Assembly (NCBI RefSeq): GCF_004803505.1
Contig: NZ_SSWH01000009.1
Coordinates: 62,001 to 126,000, forward strand
Direction: 5' to 3'
Length of the DNA stretch: 64,000 bases
Origin: Arthrobacter echini
GTDB lineage: Bacteria; Actinomycetota; Actinomycetes; Actinomycetales; Micrococcaceae
The first letter of the stretch is position 1. Each line of letters starts with the position of its first letter. The notes beneath the pieces were generated by a model. That model ran no database searches, had not been told where the DNA came from, and saw only the letters and a list, made by a program, of their open reading frames with translations. The position numbers and the translations under genes are program-made. Shown here piece by piece: positions 1-9,217 of this stretch.

Positions 1-2898
1 ACCGAGGATCGCCGCATCGATGGTGCCGGTGACCGGCTTGCTGTCGACGCTGGAGTAGAGATTGGCGATGATGCGGTAGTCGCCCGGAGCCGGGTTCTCG
101 AGTGTGATCGTCTCACTGGCGTTCGACGTGGCCACCTGGGTGACGGTACCGGCCGGCGTGACGAGGAACATGTCGAAGTCCGCACTCGGATCATCGGAGA
201 GCACCGAGAACTTCGCCACCGGGGTGCCCTCGGGGACGGTGACGTCCTTGACGGCGTTGGAGGCGTTGTTCCCGTTGACCAGACCACCCGGTACGAGGCT
301 GATGTCGGAGGTGTCGGCCTTCGACAGACCCTCGAGCGTCATCTTGATCGGGGCGTTGGTGCCCGAGGTGACGTCGAAGGTTCCGCTGCCATTGGCACCC
401 TCCGAGGTGAAACCGACCTCGGCGGGGGCGTTGATGGCCTGGGGACGGACGGCCACAGGAGAGGTGACCTTCTTGCCCTGGCCTTCCCAGGTGAGCGAGC
501 CCTTGGCGAACTCACCCGACGCCGCGCCCTGGTTCTCGAAGGAGACCTTGAACGTCCTGCTCTCCCCGGCTGCACTGAAGTTCAGGATCGACGGCGTGAC
601 CGTGACCTTCACTCCGGGCACGTTCGAGGTGGCGCGGTAGATGCCGGGCGTCACGGCGGTGACCGTACGGGTCACTTCGGTGCGTCCGGTCAGGTTACCG
701 AGGGCGAAGGACGGCACGTTGGTGTCCTTCGCGGCGACGCCTTCGAGGCCCTCGATCCCGAGGTCGAGCCCGGTGCCCTGGATGAAGCGGAGGTAGTCCT
801 CGGCATCCTGGTCGTAGATCAGACCCGGGCTGAGAACACTTGCCGGGTTGATGTGACCGGCGCCCACGGCCAGGACGTCGGTCTCGACGCCACCGGAGGC
901 GGTCTTCAGCGGGTAGGCCGTGGTCATCATCGCGGACTTGACGGCGGCAGGCGACCAGTTCGGCTTCTGCCCGAGGACCAGGGCACCGAGACCCGCGACG
1001 TGCGGCGATGCCATGGAGGTTCCGGACAGGAACCCGAACTGCTCCCCGTCGGAACCGACGGTGGAGACGCCTGCGAGGACGGCGACGCCGGGAGCGGTGA
1101 TGTCGGGCTTCAGGAGATCGGAGTCGGTGGCCAGCAAAGGACCGCGCGAGGAGAAGCCGGCGATCTGCGGGGTCGGAGGCAGCGGCTTCCCGGTGGTGTC
1201 CGTGGGCTTCAGGGCGACCTTGATCGACGGGTTCGCCGCGACCTTCGCCTTGAGCTCGAGGGATTCGGGGGCATTCACATGCACCGTGGGGATTGCATGC
1301 ACATCGGTGTCCGTCGACGAATCGACCAGGTTCACCAGGATCATGCCGACGCCGCCCGCGCGAGCCACTTCGTCGCTCTTGTCGGTACGGGCGATGACTC
1401 CGCGGTCACACACGACGATCTTGCCGGCCACCTTCGCCCTGTCGAGGGTGTTGGGACCGCAGAGATTCGGGTTGGCTGCTCCCGCTGCGGCGACGTTGGC
1501 TGCGATGACGACCGGGCTGGCCGGCACGCCGCTGCGCATGATGGACGCGCCGCGGTACTTGGTGCCGTCGGAGAACTCCGCCGTGCCCTGGAGCTCGTAG
1601 CTGAACGTGCTGGCGGCGACAGTGGTCATCCACGGACCGCCGTGATTGACGGTGCTCGCGGTCGGGCCCGAGTTGCCGGCCGACGCCGCGACGAAGACGC
1701 CTGCGGAGGTCGCGGACAGGAAGGCGAGCGACACCGGGTCCGTCGTCGTCGTCGTGCTGCCCGAGATCGAGTAGTTCAGGACATCCACGCCGTCGAGGAT
1801 GGCCTGGTTGATCGCGGCGATGGACGCGGAGGAGTAGCAACCGCCGGTATCAGGATTGGTGTCCTCCCAGCAGACCTTGTAGACGGAGATCTTCGCCTCG
1901 GGAGCCACGCCCGAGGACTTGCCGAAGCTGCGCCCCGCTGCCCGCTGCTCCACACCGGAGTTGCCGGCGGCGGTGCTCGCCGTGTGCGTGCCGTGATTGT
2001 CGATGTCGACCGGGGAGATGACCTCCTCGGGTGCGCGCTCCGCCGGCGGGACGTTGTCGAGGAAGGTGTCGGCGAAGTACCGGGCGGAGACGACCTTCGA
2101 GTTGCACAGGCTGCCGTCGAAGTCCTCACCGACCTGGCACTCGCCCTCGAAGGTGGTTCCGTCGCTCTTGAGCATGGCGATCGTGCCGTCCTCCGTGAGG
2201 TACGGCTCACCCACCGTCGGCTGCGTGTTGCCCTTGAGCGGCTTGACCTTCTTGCCCGCGAAGAAGGGGTTGTCCGGGGCGTAGCCGGTGTCGATTACGC
2301 CGACGACGGTTCCCTTGCCGGCGTTCTTCTTGCCGCCGAACTGGGTCTTCCATGCCCCGTTCTTGCCGTCGAGGCCGAGGAAGTCGATGCTCGAGTAGTC
2401 CGGTGCGTTCTCGACGTCGGGTGCCACGAGGAGCACGTCGTCGCTCTTGGCCAGCTGGACCGCCTGACTCGTGCTGAGATCAGCGGCGAAGCCGTTGATC
2501 GCCGCCGTGTAGGTGCGGGCGATCTCCACGTTCTCCTCGGCGGCGACGTCCTGCTGCTTCGCCTCGAGGAACTCCGAGTACTGCTGTACGTTCTCGGCTG
2601 TGGCGTCGACCTTCTCGCCCTCCTCCGGCTTGGTCGGGGCGATGCCCTCGACGCCGCCCTCGTAGGTGGCGATCGGCTTGTCGACGAGTACGACGATGTA
2701 CTTGCCGTCGGGGTACTGCGCGGGGTCCAGTTCCTTGGCCGGTGCCTTCTGGGGCGTGACCGAGGTGGACGGAGTGGGCGCTGCGAGTGCAGCAGGTGCC
2801 ACGGCGGTCGAGGTGACCAGTAGCGGCAGACCCAGAACGATCGCCGTAGCAGCACGCAGCGTGCCGCTGCCCTGCCCGGCTTTTCTCCGTTGTGTCAT
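1..2898 (-). CDS. Secreted S8 (subtilisin-like) serine protease, C-terminus off the left edge
   Basis: At least 966 residues are present and the frame is still open at base 1. The start is ATG at 2898, followed by a basic N-terminus and a hydrophobic stretch ending near Ala-Ala at residue 40, a Sec signal peptide. An inhibitor-I9-like propeptide region follows (about 65-160). The catalytic triad is visible: Asp203 in VIDTGY, His302 in NHGTHTAS and Ser628 in GTSMASPH. The long stretch between His and Ser resembles subtilases with a PA insert, and the region after Ser628 looks beta-rich (Fn3-like). Expected role is extracellular protein degradation. The upstream neighbour is divergent, so it is probably transcribed alone. 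A subtilisin-inhibitor-like lipoprotein lies 1.2 kb away. The family is certain; the substrate is unknown. Confidence 0.93.
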   Translation of the reverse strand, partial: MTQRRKAGQGSGTLRAATAIVLGLPLLVTSTAVAPAALAAPTPSTSVTPQKAPAKELDPAQYPDGKYIVVLVDKPIATYEGGVEGIAPTKPEEGEKVDATAENVQQYSEFLEAKQQDVAAEENVEIARTYTAAINGFAADLSTSQAVQLAKSDDVLLVAPDVENAPDYSSIDFLGLDGKNGAWKTQFGGKKNAGKGTVVGVIDTGYAPDNPFFAGKKVKPLKGNTQPTVGEPYLTEDGTIAMLKSDGTTFEGECQVGEDFDGSLCNSKVVSARYFADTFLDNVPPAERAPEEVISPVDIDNHGTHTASTAAGNSGVEQRAAGRSFGKSSGVAPEAKISVYKVCWEDTNPDTGGCYSSASIAAINQAILDGVDVLNYSISGSTTTTTDPVSLAFLSATSAGVFVAASAGNSGPTASTVNHGGPWMTTVAASTFSYELQGTAEFSDGTKYRGASIMRSGVPASPVVIAANVAAAGAANPNLCGPNTLDRAKVAGKIVVCDRGVIARTDKSDEVARAGGVGMILVNLVDSSTDTDVHAIPTVHVNAPESLELKAKVAANPSIKVALKPTDTTGKPLPPTPQIAGFSSRGPLLATDSDLLKPDITAPGVAVLAGVSTVGSDGEQFGFLSGTSMASPHVAGLGALVLGQKPNWSPAAVKSAMMTTAYPLKTASGGVETDVLAVGAGHINPASVLSPGLIYDQDAEDYLRFIQGTGLDLGIEGLEGVAAKDTNVPSFALGNLTGRTEVTRTVTAVTPGIYRATSNVPGVKVTVTPSILNFSAAGESRTFKVSFENQGAASGEFAKGSLTWEGQGKKVTSPVAVRPQAINAPAEVGFTSEGANGSGTFDVTSGTNAPIKMTLEGLSKADTSDISLVPGGLVNGNNASNAVKDVTVPEGTPVAKFSVLSDDPSADFDMFLVTPAGTVTQVATSNASETITLENPAPGDYRIIANLYSSVDSKPVTGTIDAAILG

Positions 2899-3118
2899 AA
2901 GAAGGTTGTGCCTCTCGTAAATGTGCGGGCCGGCCTGTGCCGTTCCCCCCGATGCCGCGGTCTCCTGGATAGGACCCCCTACCTGTGATGACGCTCACAG
3001 ACGCCGCAGCGAGGACAAACTTACCCGAGGCAACACACCTTGACCAGACACCTCCGAAAGCAATTTCCAGATTCTTCCGAGGCTCTGTACGGGTGGCCTT
3101 GCGGGTGATAATGAGAAA

Positions 3119-4024
3119 ATGCCCGATCACGAGGTCCGCCTGTCCGACGCCGAATGGCAGGACCGGAGGGATCGGCACAGCGAGCGCGTGAATCTTGTCG
3201 CTGCTCCGTACCTGGAAAGACGGTCGCGCGGGGCGAAGCATCCGGTGCAGGATTTCCTCTTCACCTACTACAGCCAGAAACCCGGCCAGCTCCTGCGATG
3301 GCACCCGGGCGCTGGAGTCGTCCTGCCGCACACTGCAGCGGCGGAGCGCGCCGACTGGAAGTACTACCGGGCGGACGACGACGGCGTCCGGGTCGATTCC
3401 CGGCGCTTCGTGCACGAGCGGCGTGAGGCCGTCGATTTCGCCCGGCTGATTCTCTCGCGCACAGCAGCACGCCCGGCGCAGTTCGGCTGCTTCGGACTCC
3501 ACGAGTGGGCCATGGCGTACCGGTCCGCCGTCAACGGGGTACGCCACGAATATCTCCGGCTGCGCCTGGGGGCGACCGGAACCGACGACGTCGTCGATGG
3601 TGCCCGCCTGCGCTGTACCCACTTCGACGCATTCCGCTTCTACGCCCCCGAGGCGGAAGCCCTCAACGAGTACACGCCGACGCGGCAGACCCAGCGCGAG
3701 CTGGAACAGCCGGGCTGCCTGCACGCCAACATGGACCTGTACAAATGGGCGTACAAACTCACGCCGCTGCTGGCCAGCGAGCTCGTCATGGACTGCTTCG
3801 AGCTCTCCTGGCGCATCCGGGAGATGGACATGCGTGCATCTCCCTACGATCTCAGCGCCTGGGGATACCCGCCCATCAGGATCGAGACCGCCGCCGGCAA
3901 GGCCGAGTACGTGCGGCTGCAGCGTGGCTTCGCGGAGGAGTCGCAGCTACTGAGAATGCGCCTGCTCCATGATCTCGAGCAGGCTCTCGCCCCGGTCCGA
4001 GCCCGGCGCCGGCACGTGTGGTAG
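3119..4024 (+). CDS. Conserved actinobacterial protein of unknown function
   Basis: A 301-residue soluble protein with no signal peptide or membrane segment. It has many aromatic and His/Cys/Asp-rich stretches, such as LHEWAMAYR (about 136-144), RCTHFDAFRF (about 165-174) and EQPGCLHANMDLYKWA (about 199-214), which look like active-site or metal-binding blocks. I recall similar actinobacterial proteins carrying a 3-methyladenine DNA glycosylase label, but I see no helix-hairpin-helix or other recognised glycosylase motif, so I do not adopt it. No Shine-Dalgarno is visible. A GATAAT box lies 6 bases before the ATG, so the transcript may be leaderless. It is divergent from the protease, with a 220-bp gap between them. 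Confidence 0.85.
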   Translation: MPDHEVRLSDAEWQDRRDRHSERVNLVAAPYLERRSRGAKHPVQDFLFTYYSQKPGQLLRWHPGAGVVLPHTAAAERADWKYYRADDDGVRVDSRRFVHERREAVDFARLILSRTAARPAQFGCFGLHEWAMAYRSAVNGVRHEYLRLRLGATGTDDVVDGARLRCTHFDAFRFYAPEAEALNEYTPTRQTQRELEQPGCLHANMDLYKWAYKLTPLLASELVMDCFELSWRIREMDMRASPYDLSAWGYPPIRIETAAGKAEYVRLQRGFAEESQLLRMRLLHDLEQALAPVRARRRHVW

Positions 4025-4084
4025 CTCTTGCCCGTTGTCCGGGTACCAGCCGCTAGGCTGGGAGCCCAGTCGAAGGGGACATCC

Positions 4085-4723
4085 ATGACGAGTACCTCCA
4101 GGGTCACCGCAGCACCGCGGCCCCGCCGCGCGACGCGTGGTCTCGCGCTTTCGTTCCTCGCCCTGTCCCTCGTGCTCCCGGCGTGCACGCCGGGAGAGCC
4201 GACCACCGAACCGACAGAGACGGAGATCTCCGTGCAGCCATCCGCCGGCACCACTGACGAACCCGGAGCATCCGCATCACCGACGACAGGAGCGACCGCA
4301 GGCCCGACCCCGGGAGCGAGCACACCACCGACGGCCGGCGGCACCCCGCCGTCGTCCCCTACGGCGTCCGCCTCCGATGGAGCGGACCATGCCCTCCTGA
4401 CCATCTCCATCAAACAGGACGCCTCCGCCGATCCGGTGCAGTACGTCCTCGAATGCGTCGACGGCGTGCCCGGTCCGGCGTCGACTCTTCCCGGCGCGCA
4501 GGCTGCCTGCGCGCGGATCGCCGCGCTCGGGCCGGACTTCTTCACCGCCCGGCCGGACAAGGACATCATCTGCACCCAGCAGTACGCCGGCCCGCAGACT
4601 GCCAGCATCACCGGGGACTTCAACGGCACCTCGGTGCTGGCCTCCTTCGCCCTGACGGACGGGTGCGAGATCTCACGCTGGAAGCAGGTCCAGGAACTCC
4701 TCGGGGCACCCGGAGCGCAGTAG
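4085..4723 (+). CDS. Lipoprotein with subtilisin-inhibitor-like (SSI) domain
   Basis: 212 residues. The start is ATG at 4085 with AAGGGG about 8 bases upstream. The N-terminus has Arg residues, a hydrophobic core and a lipobox LPAC with Cys34, so it should be lipid-anchored outside the membrane. Residues 35-100 are a Ser/Thr/Pro/Gly-rich linker. The C-terminal domain (about 103-205) has four cysteines (124, 142, 163, 194) spaced like the two disulfides of Streptomyces subtilisin inhibitors, with the SSI-style order Leu-x-Cys, Ala-Cys, Cys-x3-Tyr and a Phe before the last Cys. The likely role is a surface-tethered protease inhibitor. The inhibitor assignment rests on pattern resemblance, not alignment. 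Confidence 0.7.
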   Translation: MTSTSRVTAAPRPRRATRGLALSFLALSLVLPACTPGEPTTEPTETEISVQPSAGTTDEPGASASPTTGATAGPTPGASTPPTAGGTPPSSPTASASDGADHALLTISIKQDASADPVQYVLECVDGVPGPASTLPGAQAACARIAALGPDFFTARPDKDIICTQQYAGPQTASITGDFNGTSVLASFALTDGCEISRWKQVQELLGAPGAQ

Positions 4724-4895
4724 TTCTCCGACGGGCCGGACCCTGACCGCCCGACCGGGCCCGCATCCGATTCCCGGTAGACTTGGGACGCAGGCTCGCA
4801 CGGCGCCAGGGCCCACCGGCTTCGGCGCATCAGCGCTCCTGCATCGAGCGCTGGAGATACCCCAGCGCTTGCCGCTCACGCACAGGAGTTGCCGG

Positions 4896-5156
4896 ATGCC
4901 CCGGATCGTCGTCGACGTCATGCCCAAGCCCGAGATCCTCGACCCGCAGGGCAAGGCCATAGCAGGGGCACTCCCCCGGATCGGCCTGACCGGGTTCGCC
5001 TCGGTGCGCCAGGGCAAGCGGTTCGAACTGTCGGTGGACGGTGAGGTCACCGAGCAGATCCTGGAGCAGGCCCACCAGGCCGCCGCAACGCTGCTGTCCA
5101 ATCCCGTCATCGAGGACGTCACCCGCGTGGAGGTCATCGAGGAGGACGCGTCGTGA
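4896..5156 (+). CDS. purS: Phosphoribosylformylglycinamidine synthase subunit PurS
   Basis: 86 residues, the usual length for PurS, the small dimeric subunit that holds PurQ and PurL together during the fourth step of purine synthesis. The N-terminus RIVVDVMPK and the downstream GFASVRQGKRFEL match the family. The start is ATG at 4896, preceded by CAGGAG. The stop overlaps the GTG of purQ by 4 bases, indicating translational coupling in a purS-purQ-purL operon. The 172-bp gap upstream contains TAGACT at 4778, a possible -10 element, without a convincing -35. Confidence 0.95.
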   Translation: MPRIVVDVMPKPEILDPQGKAIAGALPRIGLTGFASVRQGKRFELSVDGEVTEQILEQAHQAAATLLSNPVIEDVTRVEVIEEDAS

Positions 5157-5950
5157 CCAGCACGAGCATCGAGACACCGCTGATCGGCGATGTGCAGCCG
5201 AGCACCAGCGGCGACGCGGACGGTCCGCTCAGCGAGGTGAGGGTCGGCGTCGTGACGTTCCCCGGATCACTCGACGATCGCGACGCGATGCGCGCGGTCA
5301 CGCTCGCCGGCGGCAGTGCGGTCCGGCTGTGGCACGGTGACCATGATCTGCAGGACGTGGACGCCGTCATCATCCCGGGTGGCTTCTCCTACGGGGACTA
5401 CCTGCGCGCCGGCGCCATCTCCAGGTTCGCACCGCTCATGGAGCAGATCACGGCGGCGGCCTCGGGCGGTACGGATGCCCTACCCGTGCTGGGCATCTGC
5501 AACGGCTTCCAGGTCCTCACCGAGGCGCACCTGCTGCCCGGCTCCATGATCAAGAACAACCACCTCCATTTCCTCTGCCGCGACCAGCGGCTGCGCGTGG
5601 AGAACGCCGACACGCACTGGACCGGCGAGTACTGGGCCGGTGAGGAAGTGGTGATCCCGCTCAAGAACCAGGACGGGCAGTTCGTGGCCGACAACCGGAC
5701 GCTCGACGAGCTCGAGGGTGAGGGTCGCGTGGTCTTCCGCTACGTCGACGAAAATCCCAACGGTTCGCGCCGCAACATCGCGGGAATCTCGAACACGGCC
5801 GGCAACGTCGTAGGCCTGATGCCCCACCCCGAGCACGCGGTGGAGGCCGGCTTCGGCCCCGACTCCTCGGCGCGCGAGGACGTAGGACTCAGGGGCGGTA
5901 CGGACGGACTCGGTGTCTTCACGTCGGTCCTCAGGAAGCTGGTGGGCTAG
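5153..5950 (+). CDS. purQ: Phosphoribosylformylglycinamidine synthase glutaminase subunit PurQ
   Basis: 265 residues. This class I glutamine amidotransferase releases ammonia from glutamine for PurL. The nucleophile Cys116 lies in GICNGFQ, and the His and Glu of the triad are in PHPEHA near the C-terminus. The GTG start at 5153 gives about 28 extra, low-complexity residues (Ser/Thr/Asp/Gly) before the usual PurQ start at VRVGVVTFPG. No better start lies between, so the extension may be real. It overlaps purS by 4 bases, and purL begins at the base after its stop codon. Confidence 0.95.
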   Translation: MTSTSIETPLIGDVQPSTSGDADGPLSEVRVGVVTFPGSLDDRDAMRAVTLAGGSAVRLWHGDHDLQDVDAVIIPGGFSYGDYLRAGAISRFAPLMEQITAAASGGTDALPVLGICNGFQVLTEAHLLPGSMIKNNHLHFLCRDQRLRVENADTHWTGEYWAGEEVVIPLKNQDGQFVADNRTLDELEGEGRVVFRYVDENPNGSRRNIAGISNTAGNVVGLMPHPEHAVEAGFGPDSSAREDVGLRGGTDGLGVFTSVLRKLVG

Positions 5951-8239
5951 ATGACGGCAGAGGCGATGGCAAGGAAGTTCAACATCGACTCCGTGGCGAA
6001 CGCTGCGGCGACACCGGGCCAGGAGCTGCCCTGGGCCGAACTGGGTCTCACGGAGGACGAGTACCGGCGCATCGAGGAGATCCTCGGCCGCCGGCCCACG
6101 GGCGCCGAACTCGCCATGTACTCGGTGATGTGGAGCGAGCACTGCTCCTACAAGTCCTCCAAGGTGCACCTGCGCCAGTTCGGGGACAAGGTCACCGACG
6201 CCATGAAGAAGCACCTGCTCGTGGGGATCGGCGAGAACGCCGGCGTCGTGGACATCGGTGACGGCTGGGCCGTGACGTTCAAGGTGGAGAGCCACAACCA
6301 CCCCTCCTTCGTGGAGCCGTACCAGGGCGCCGCGACCGGCGTCGGCGGCATTGTCCGCGACATCATCTCCATGGGCGCCCGCCCGGTGGCGATCATGGAC
6401 CCGCTGCGCTTCGGCGCGATCGACCACCCCGACACCGCGCGACTGGTCCACGGGATCGTCGCCGGGATCGGCGGCTACGGCAACTCGCTGGGCCTGCCGA
6501 ACATCGGCGGCGAAGTGGTCTTCGACTCCGTGTACCAGGGCAATCCGCTGGTCAACGCGCTCGCTGTCGGAGTGCTCCGCCACGAGGACATCAGGCTCGC
6601 CAATGCCTCCGGGGAGGGCAACAGGGTGGTCCTCTTCGGCGCGCGCACCGGCGGAGACGGGATCGGCGGCGCGTCGGTGCTCGCCTCGGAGTCCTTCGAC
6701 TCCTCGAAGCCGTCCAAGCGCCCTGCCGTCCAGGTGGGCGATCCGTTCGCCGAGAAGGTGCTCATCGAGTGCTGCCTGGAGCTGTTCAAGGCCTCCGTGG
6801 TGGAGGGCATCCAGGACCTCGGTGCGGCAGGCATCTCCTGCGCGACGTCGGAGCTCGCCTCCAACGGCGACGGCGGCATGCACGTGGAACTGACCAATGT
6901 GCTGCTGCGGGACCCGTCCCTGACCCCCGGCGAGATCCTGATGTCGGAGTCGCAGGAACGCATGATGGCCGTCGTGACCCCGGAGAACGTCGAGGCATTC
7001 GAGACGATCATGGATCGGTGGGCCGTCGAGTACTCCTGGCTGGGCGAGGTCACCGGGACCGGGCGCCTGGTCATCGAGTGGGACGGCGAGACGATCGTGG
7101 ACGTGGATCCACGCACCGTCGCGCACCACGGTCCGGTGTACGAGCGCCCCTACCACCGCCCCGCGTGGCTCGACGGAGTCCAGGCGGACGCCTTCGACGC
7201 CGAGCGGGCGGGTGATCTGCGCGCTGCGGTGCTCGAGCTCATGGCGTCCCCCAACATGTGCTCGAAGGACTGGGTGACCGACCAGTTCGACCGCTACGTG
7301 CAGGGCAACACGGCACTGGCCATGCCCGACGACGCCGGCGTCATCCGGGTCGACGAGGAGACCGGTCTCGGCGTCGCGGTCTCCACCGATGCCAATGGCC
7401 GCTATTCCTACCTGGACCCCTACGAGGGCGCACGCCTGGCCCTCGCCGAGGCCTACCGCAATGTGGCGACGTCGGGCGCCGAGCCCCTCGCCGTCTCCGA
7501 CTGCCTGAACTTCGGCTCGCCCGAGGATCCCGAGGTCATGTGGCAGTTCGCGGAGACCGTCCGCGGGCTCGCCGACGCCTGCCAGGAGCTCGGCGTGCCG
7601 GTGACCGGTGGGAACGTCTCGCTGTACAACCAGACCGGCGGCGTGGCCGTGCATCCCACACCGGTGGTCGGAGTGCTGGGCGTGTTCGACGACGTCGCAC
7701 GGCGGACGCCGTCGGGCTGGCGTGAGGACGGTCAGGCCGTCTACCTGCTCGGCACGACGGCGGACGAGCTGGACGGGTCGGAGTGGGCGAACCTGCGCGG
7801 GCATCTCGGCGGGCGCCCTCCGGCGCTGGATCTCGCGACGGAGAAGACCCTCGCGGCGATCCTCGTGAACTGCTCACGCGACGGCATGATCGACGCCGCC
7901 CACGATCTCTCCGAGGGTGGCCTCGCGGCGGCCCTGAGCGAGATGGCGCTGCGCTTCGGCGTCGGTGCACGGATCGGCCTCGACGAGCTGTGTGAGCGCG
8001 ATCGGATCGACGCCTTCACCGCCCTGTTCAGCGAGACCCAGAGTCGTGCTGTCGTCGCCGTGCCCCGGTCCGAGGAGGTGCGCTACAACGACATGTGCAC
8101 CGCGCGGAACTTCCCCACCCTGCGGATCGGCGTGGTGGACACGGAGAACCAGGCGCTCGATGTGCAGGGGTACTTCAACCTGCCGCTGGATCAGCTCCGC
8201 GAGGCACACCAGGGAACGCTGCCGAGGCACTTCGGCTGA
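5951..8239 (+). CDS. purL: Phosphoribosylformylglycinamidine synthase subunit PurL
   Basis: 762 residues, the length of the small-type PurL that works with separate PurS and PurQ. It makes FGAM from FGAR, ATP and ammonia. Characteristic blocks include [12 protein letters not shown] (about 61-72), ESHNHPSF (about 113-120), [12 protein letters not shown] (about 288-299) and the second AIRS-like half with [11 protein letters not shown] (about 553-563) and AHDLSEGGL (about 649-657). ATG at 5951 directly follows the purQ stop, so translation is coupled. It ends 41 bp before the convergent sortase gene. Confidence 0.97.
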   Translation: MTAEAMARKFNIDSVANAAATPGQELPWAELGLTEDEYRRIEEILGRRPTGAELAMYSVMWSEHCSYKSSKVHLRQFGDKVTDAMKKHLLVGIGENAGVVDIGDGWAVTFKVESHNHPSFVEPYQGAATGVGGIVRDIISMGARPVAIMDPLRFGAIDHPDTARLVHGIVAGIGGYGNSLGLPNIGGEVVFDSVYQGNPLVNALAVGVLRHEDIRLANASGEGNRVVLFGARTGGDGIGGASVLASESFDSSKPSKRPAVQVGDPFAEKVLIECCLELFKASVVEGIQDLGAAGISCATSELASNGDGGMHVELTNVLLRDPSLTPGEILMSESQERMMAVVTPENVEAFETIMDRWAVEYSWLGEVTGTGRLVIEWDGETIVDVDPRTVAHHGPVYERPYHRPAWLDGVQADAFDAERAGDLRAAVLELMASPNMCSKDWVTDQFDRYVQGNTALAMPDDAGVIRVDEETGLGVAVSTDANGRYSYLDPYEGARLALAEAYRNVATSGAEPLAVSDCLNFGSPEDPEVMWQFAETVRGLADACQELGVPVTGGNVSLYNQTGGVAVHPTPVVGVLGVFDDVARRTPSGWREDGQAVYLLGTTADELDGSEWANLRGHLGGRPPALDLATEKTLAAILVNCSRDGMIDAAHDLSEGGLAAALSEMALRFGVGARIGLDELCERDRIDAFTALFSETQSRAVVAVPRSEEVRYNDMCTARNFPTLRIGVVDTENQALDVQGYFNLPLDQLREAHQGTLPRHFG

Positions 8240-8279
8240 TCACGGGCACCAGTGGGGAATGCGCCCGACAGGCACCTGA

Positions 8280-9107
8280 TCAGCCGGTCTTCGGCAACGC
8301 GGTGACCACGACGTTCCTGCCCCAGGGATCCTCCGTGTAGCAGCTGATGAGCACCACGCGGTTGGGTGCGACGGTCCAGATGTCGCTGTCCTTCAGGGTG
8401 TTCTTGTCGTGCGTGGTGACGGAATCGACGACGTAGGTCATGGTGCCCGTTGCCGTCGTGAGGACGAACTCCGTCCCCACGAGGGTTTCGTCGCTCAGAC
8501 GGTTGAAGGGGGCCTCTCTGCCGTCCCAGCTGTGACCGGCGATGTAGGTGGTGTTCACCGAGCCGTCGCCCGGGACGCCGTACGAGGTCAGCCAGTACGC
8601 GTCGACGGTGAGCGGCGGGACAAGCTCCTGCGAGGCGAGGTCTGCCTCACTCGGGGTGAGCGGCAGGACTGCCATGTCGATCCCCGCGGCGGGGAAGCTG
8701 AACCCGGTGGGTGCGGAGGCCGCCGGGCCGCGGTCCGGTACCGATGTAGCGGACGCGGACGCGGGTACAGGTGCCGTCGTCGGGCTCGCCGCATGCGTGG
8801 TCGGTGACGGCGTCGCGGTGACCGAGGGTGCGGACGCAGCCGGCGGGGCTTCCGCTGACTCCAACGGTAGTACCGACGCCGCGAGGGCCACGGCAGCCGC
8901 GGCGACGAGGGGTAGTGCCAGCCAACGTCTGCGCGGTGACTTCCCCGAAGACTCTCCCGCAAGTTGCGCCGAGGGCCCGTTCGGCGCCTCGTCGACGGAC
9001 GCCGGACTGCCGTGACCCGGTTCGGAACCGGTGCCGTCGGACGCTGCGCTGTCGGGGTCCTCGTTGGCGGAGGGGATGGAGGTGCCCCCCGTCGGCTGAT
9101 CCGGCAT
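8280..9107 (-). CDS. Class F-type sortase
   Basis: 275 residues from ATG at 9107, with GAAGGAG six bases upstream. An acidic, Ser/Gly/Pro-rich N-terminal tail (1-57) precedes SPRRRW and one membrane segment (about 61-80). A Pro/Ala/Thr/Ser linker runs to about 134, then the catalytic domain follows. The active site is clear: His192 in AGHSW, Cys256 in LISCYTED and Arg264 in WGRN. The compact domain and SCYTEDPWG-type motif fit actinobacterial class F sortases, which attach surface proteins to the wall. The last five residues read LPKTG, itself a sortase motif. It lies 110 bp downstream of, and on the same strand as, a likely substrate gene. Confidence 0.88.
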   Translation of the reverse strand: MPDQPTGGTSIPSANEDPDSAASDGTGSEPGHGSPASVDEAPNGPSAQLAGESSGKSPRRRWLALPLVAAAAVALAASVLPLESAEAPPAASAPSVTATPSPTTHAASPTTAPVPASASATSVPDRGPAASAPTGFSFPAAGIDMAVLPLTPSEADLASQELVPPLTVDAYWLTSYGVPGDGSVNTTYIAGHSWDGREAPFNRLSDETLVGTEFVLTTATGTMTYVVDSVTTHDKNTLKDSDIWTVAPNRVVLISCYTEDPWGRNVVVTALPKTG

Positions 9108-9217
9108 GCTCTGCTCCTTCGTCCCTGCGGTGTCCTGACTCGTGTCCTGACTGGGCGCAGTCCGGTCCGGACTTCGCGATCCTTCGATCACGAGTCCGGA
9201 CCGAGCCTGCGCCGGTG

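Noticed and set aside
853-2823. Long plus-strand open frame opposite the protease gene
   Set aside because: It is a high-GC shadow: low-complexity Arg/Gly/Val composition, no ribosome-binding site, while the minus strand has an intact catalytic triad.
5480-7804. 774-codon minus-strand open frame across purQ and purL
   Set aside because: The plus strand carries recognisable purQ and purL; the antisense frame is a codon-bias shadow rich in His/Arg/Val/Gly.
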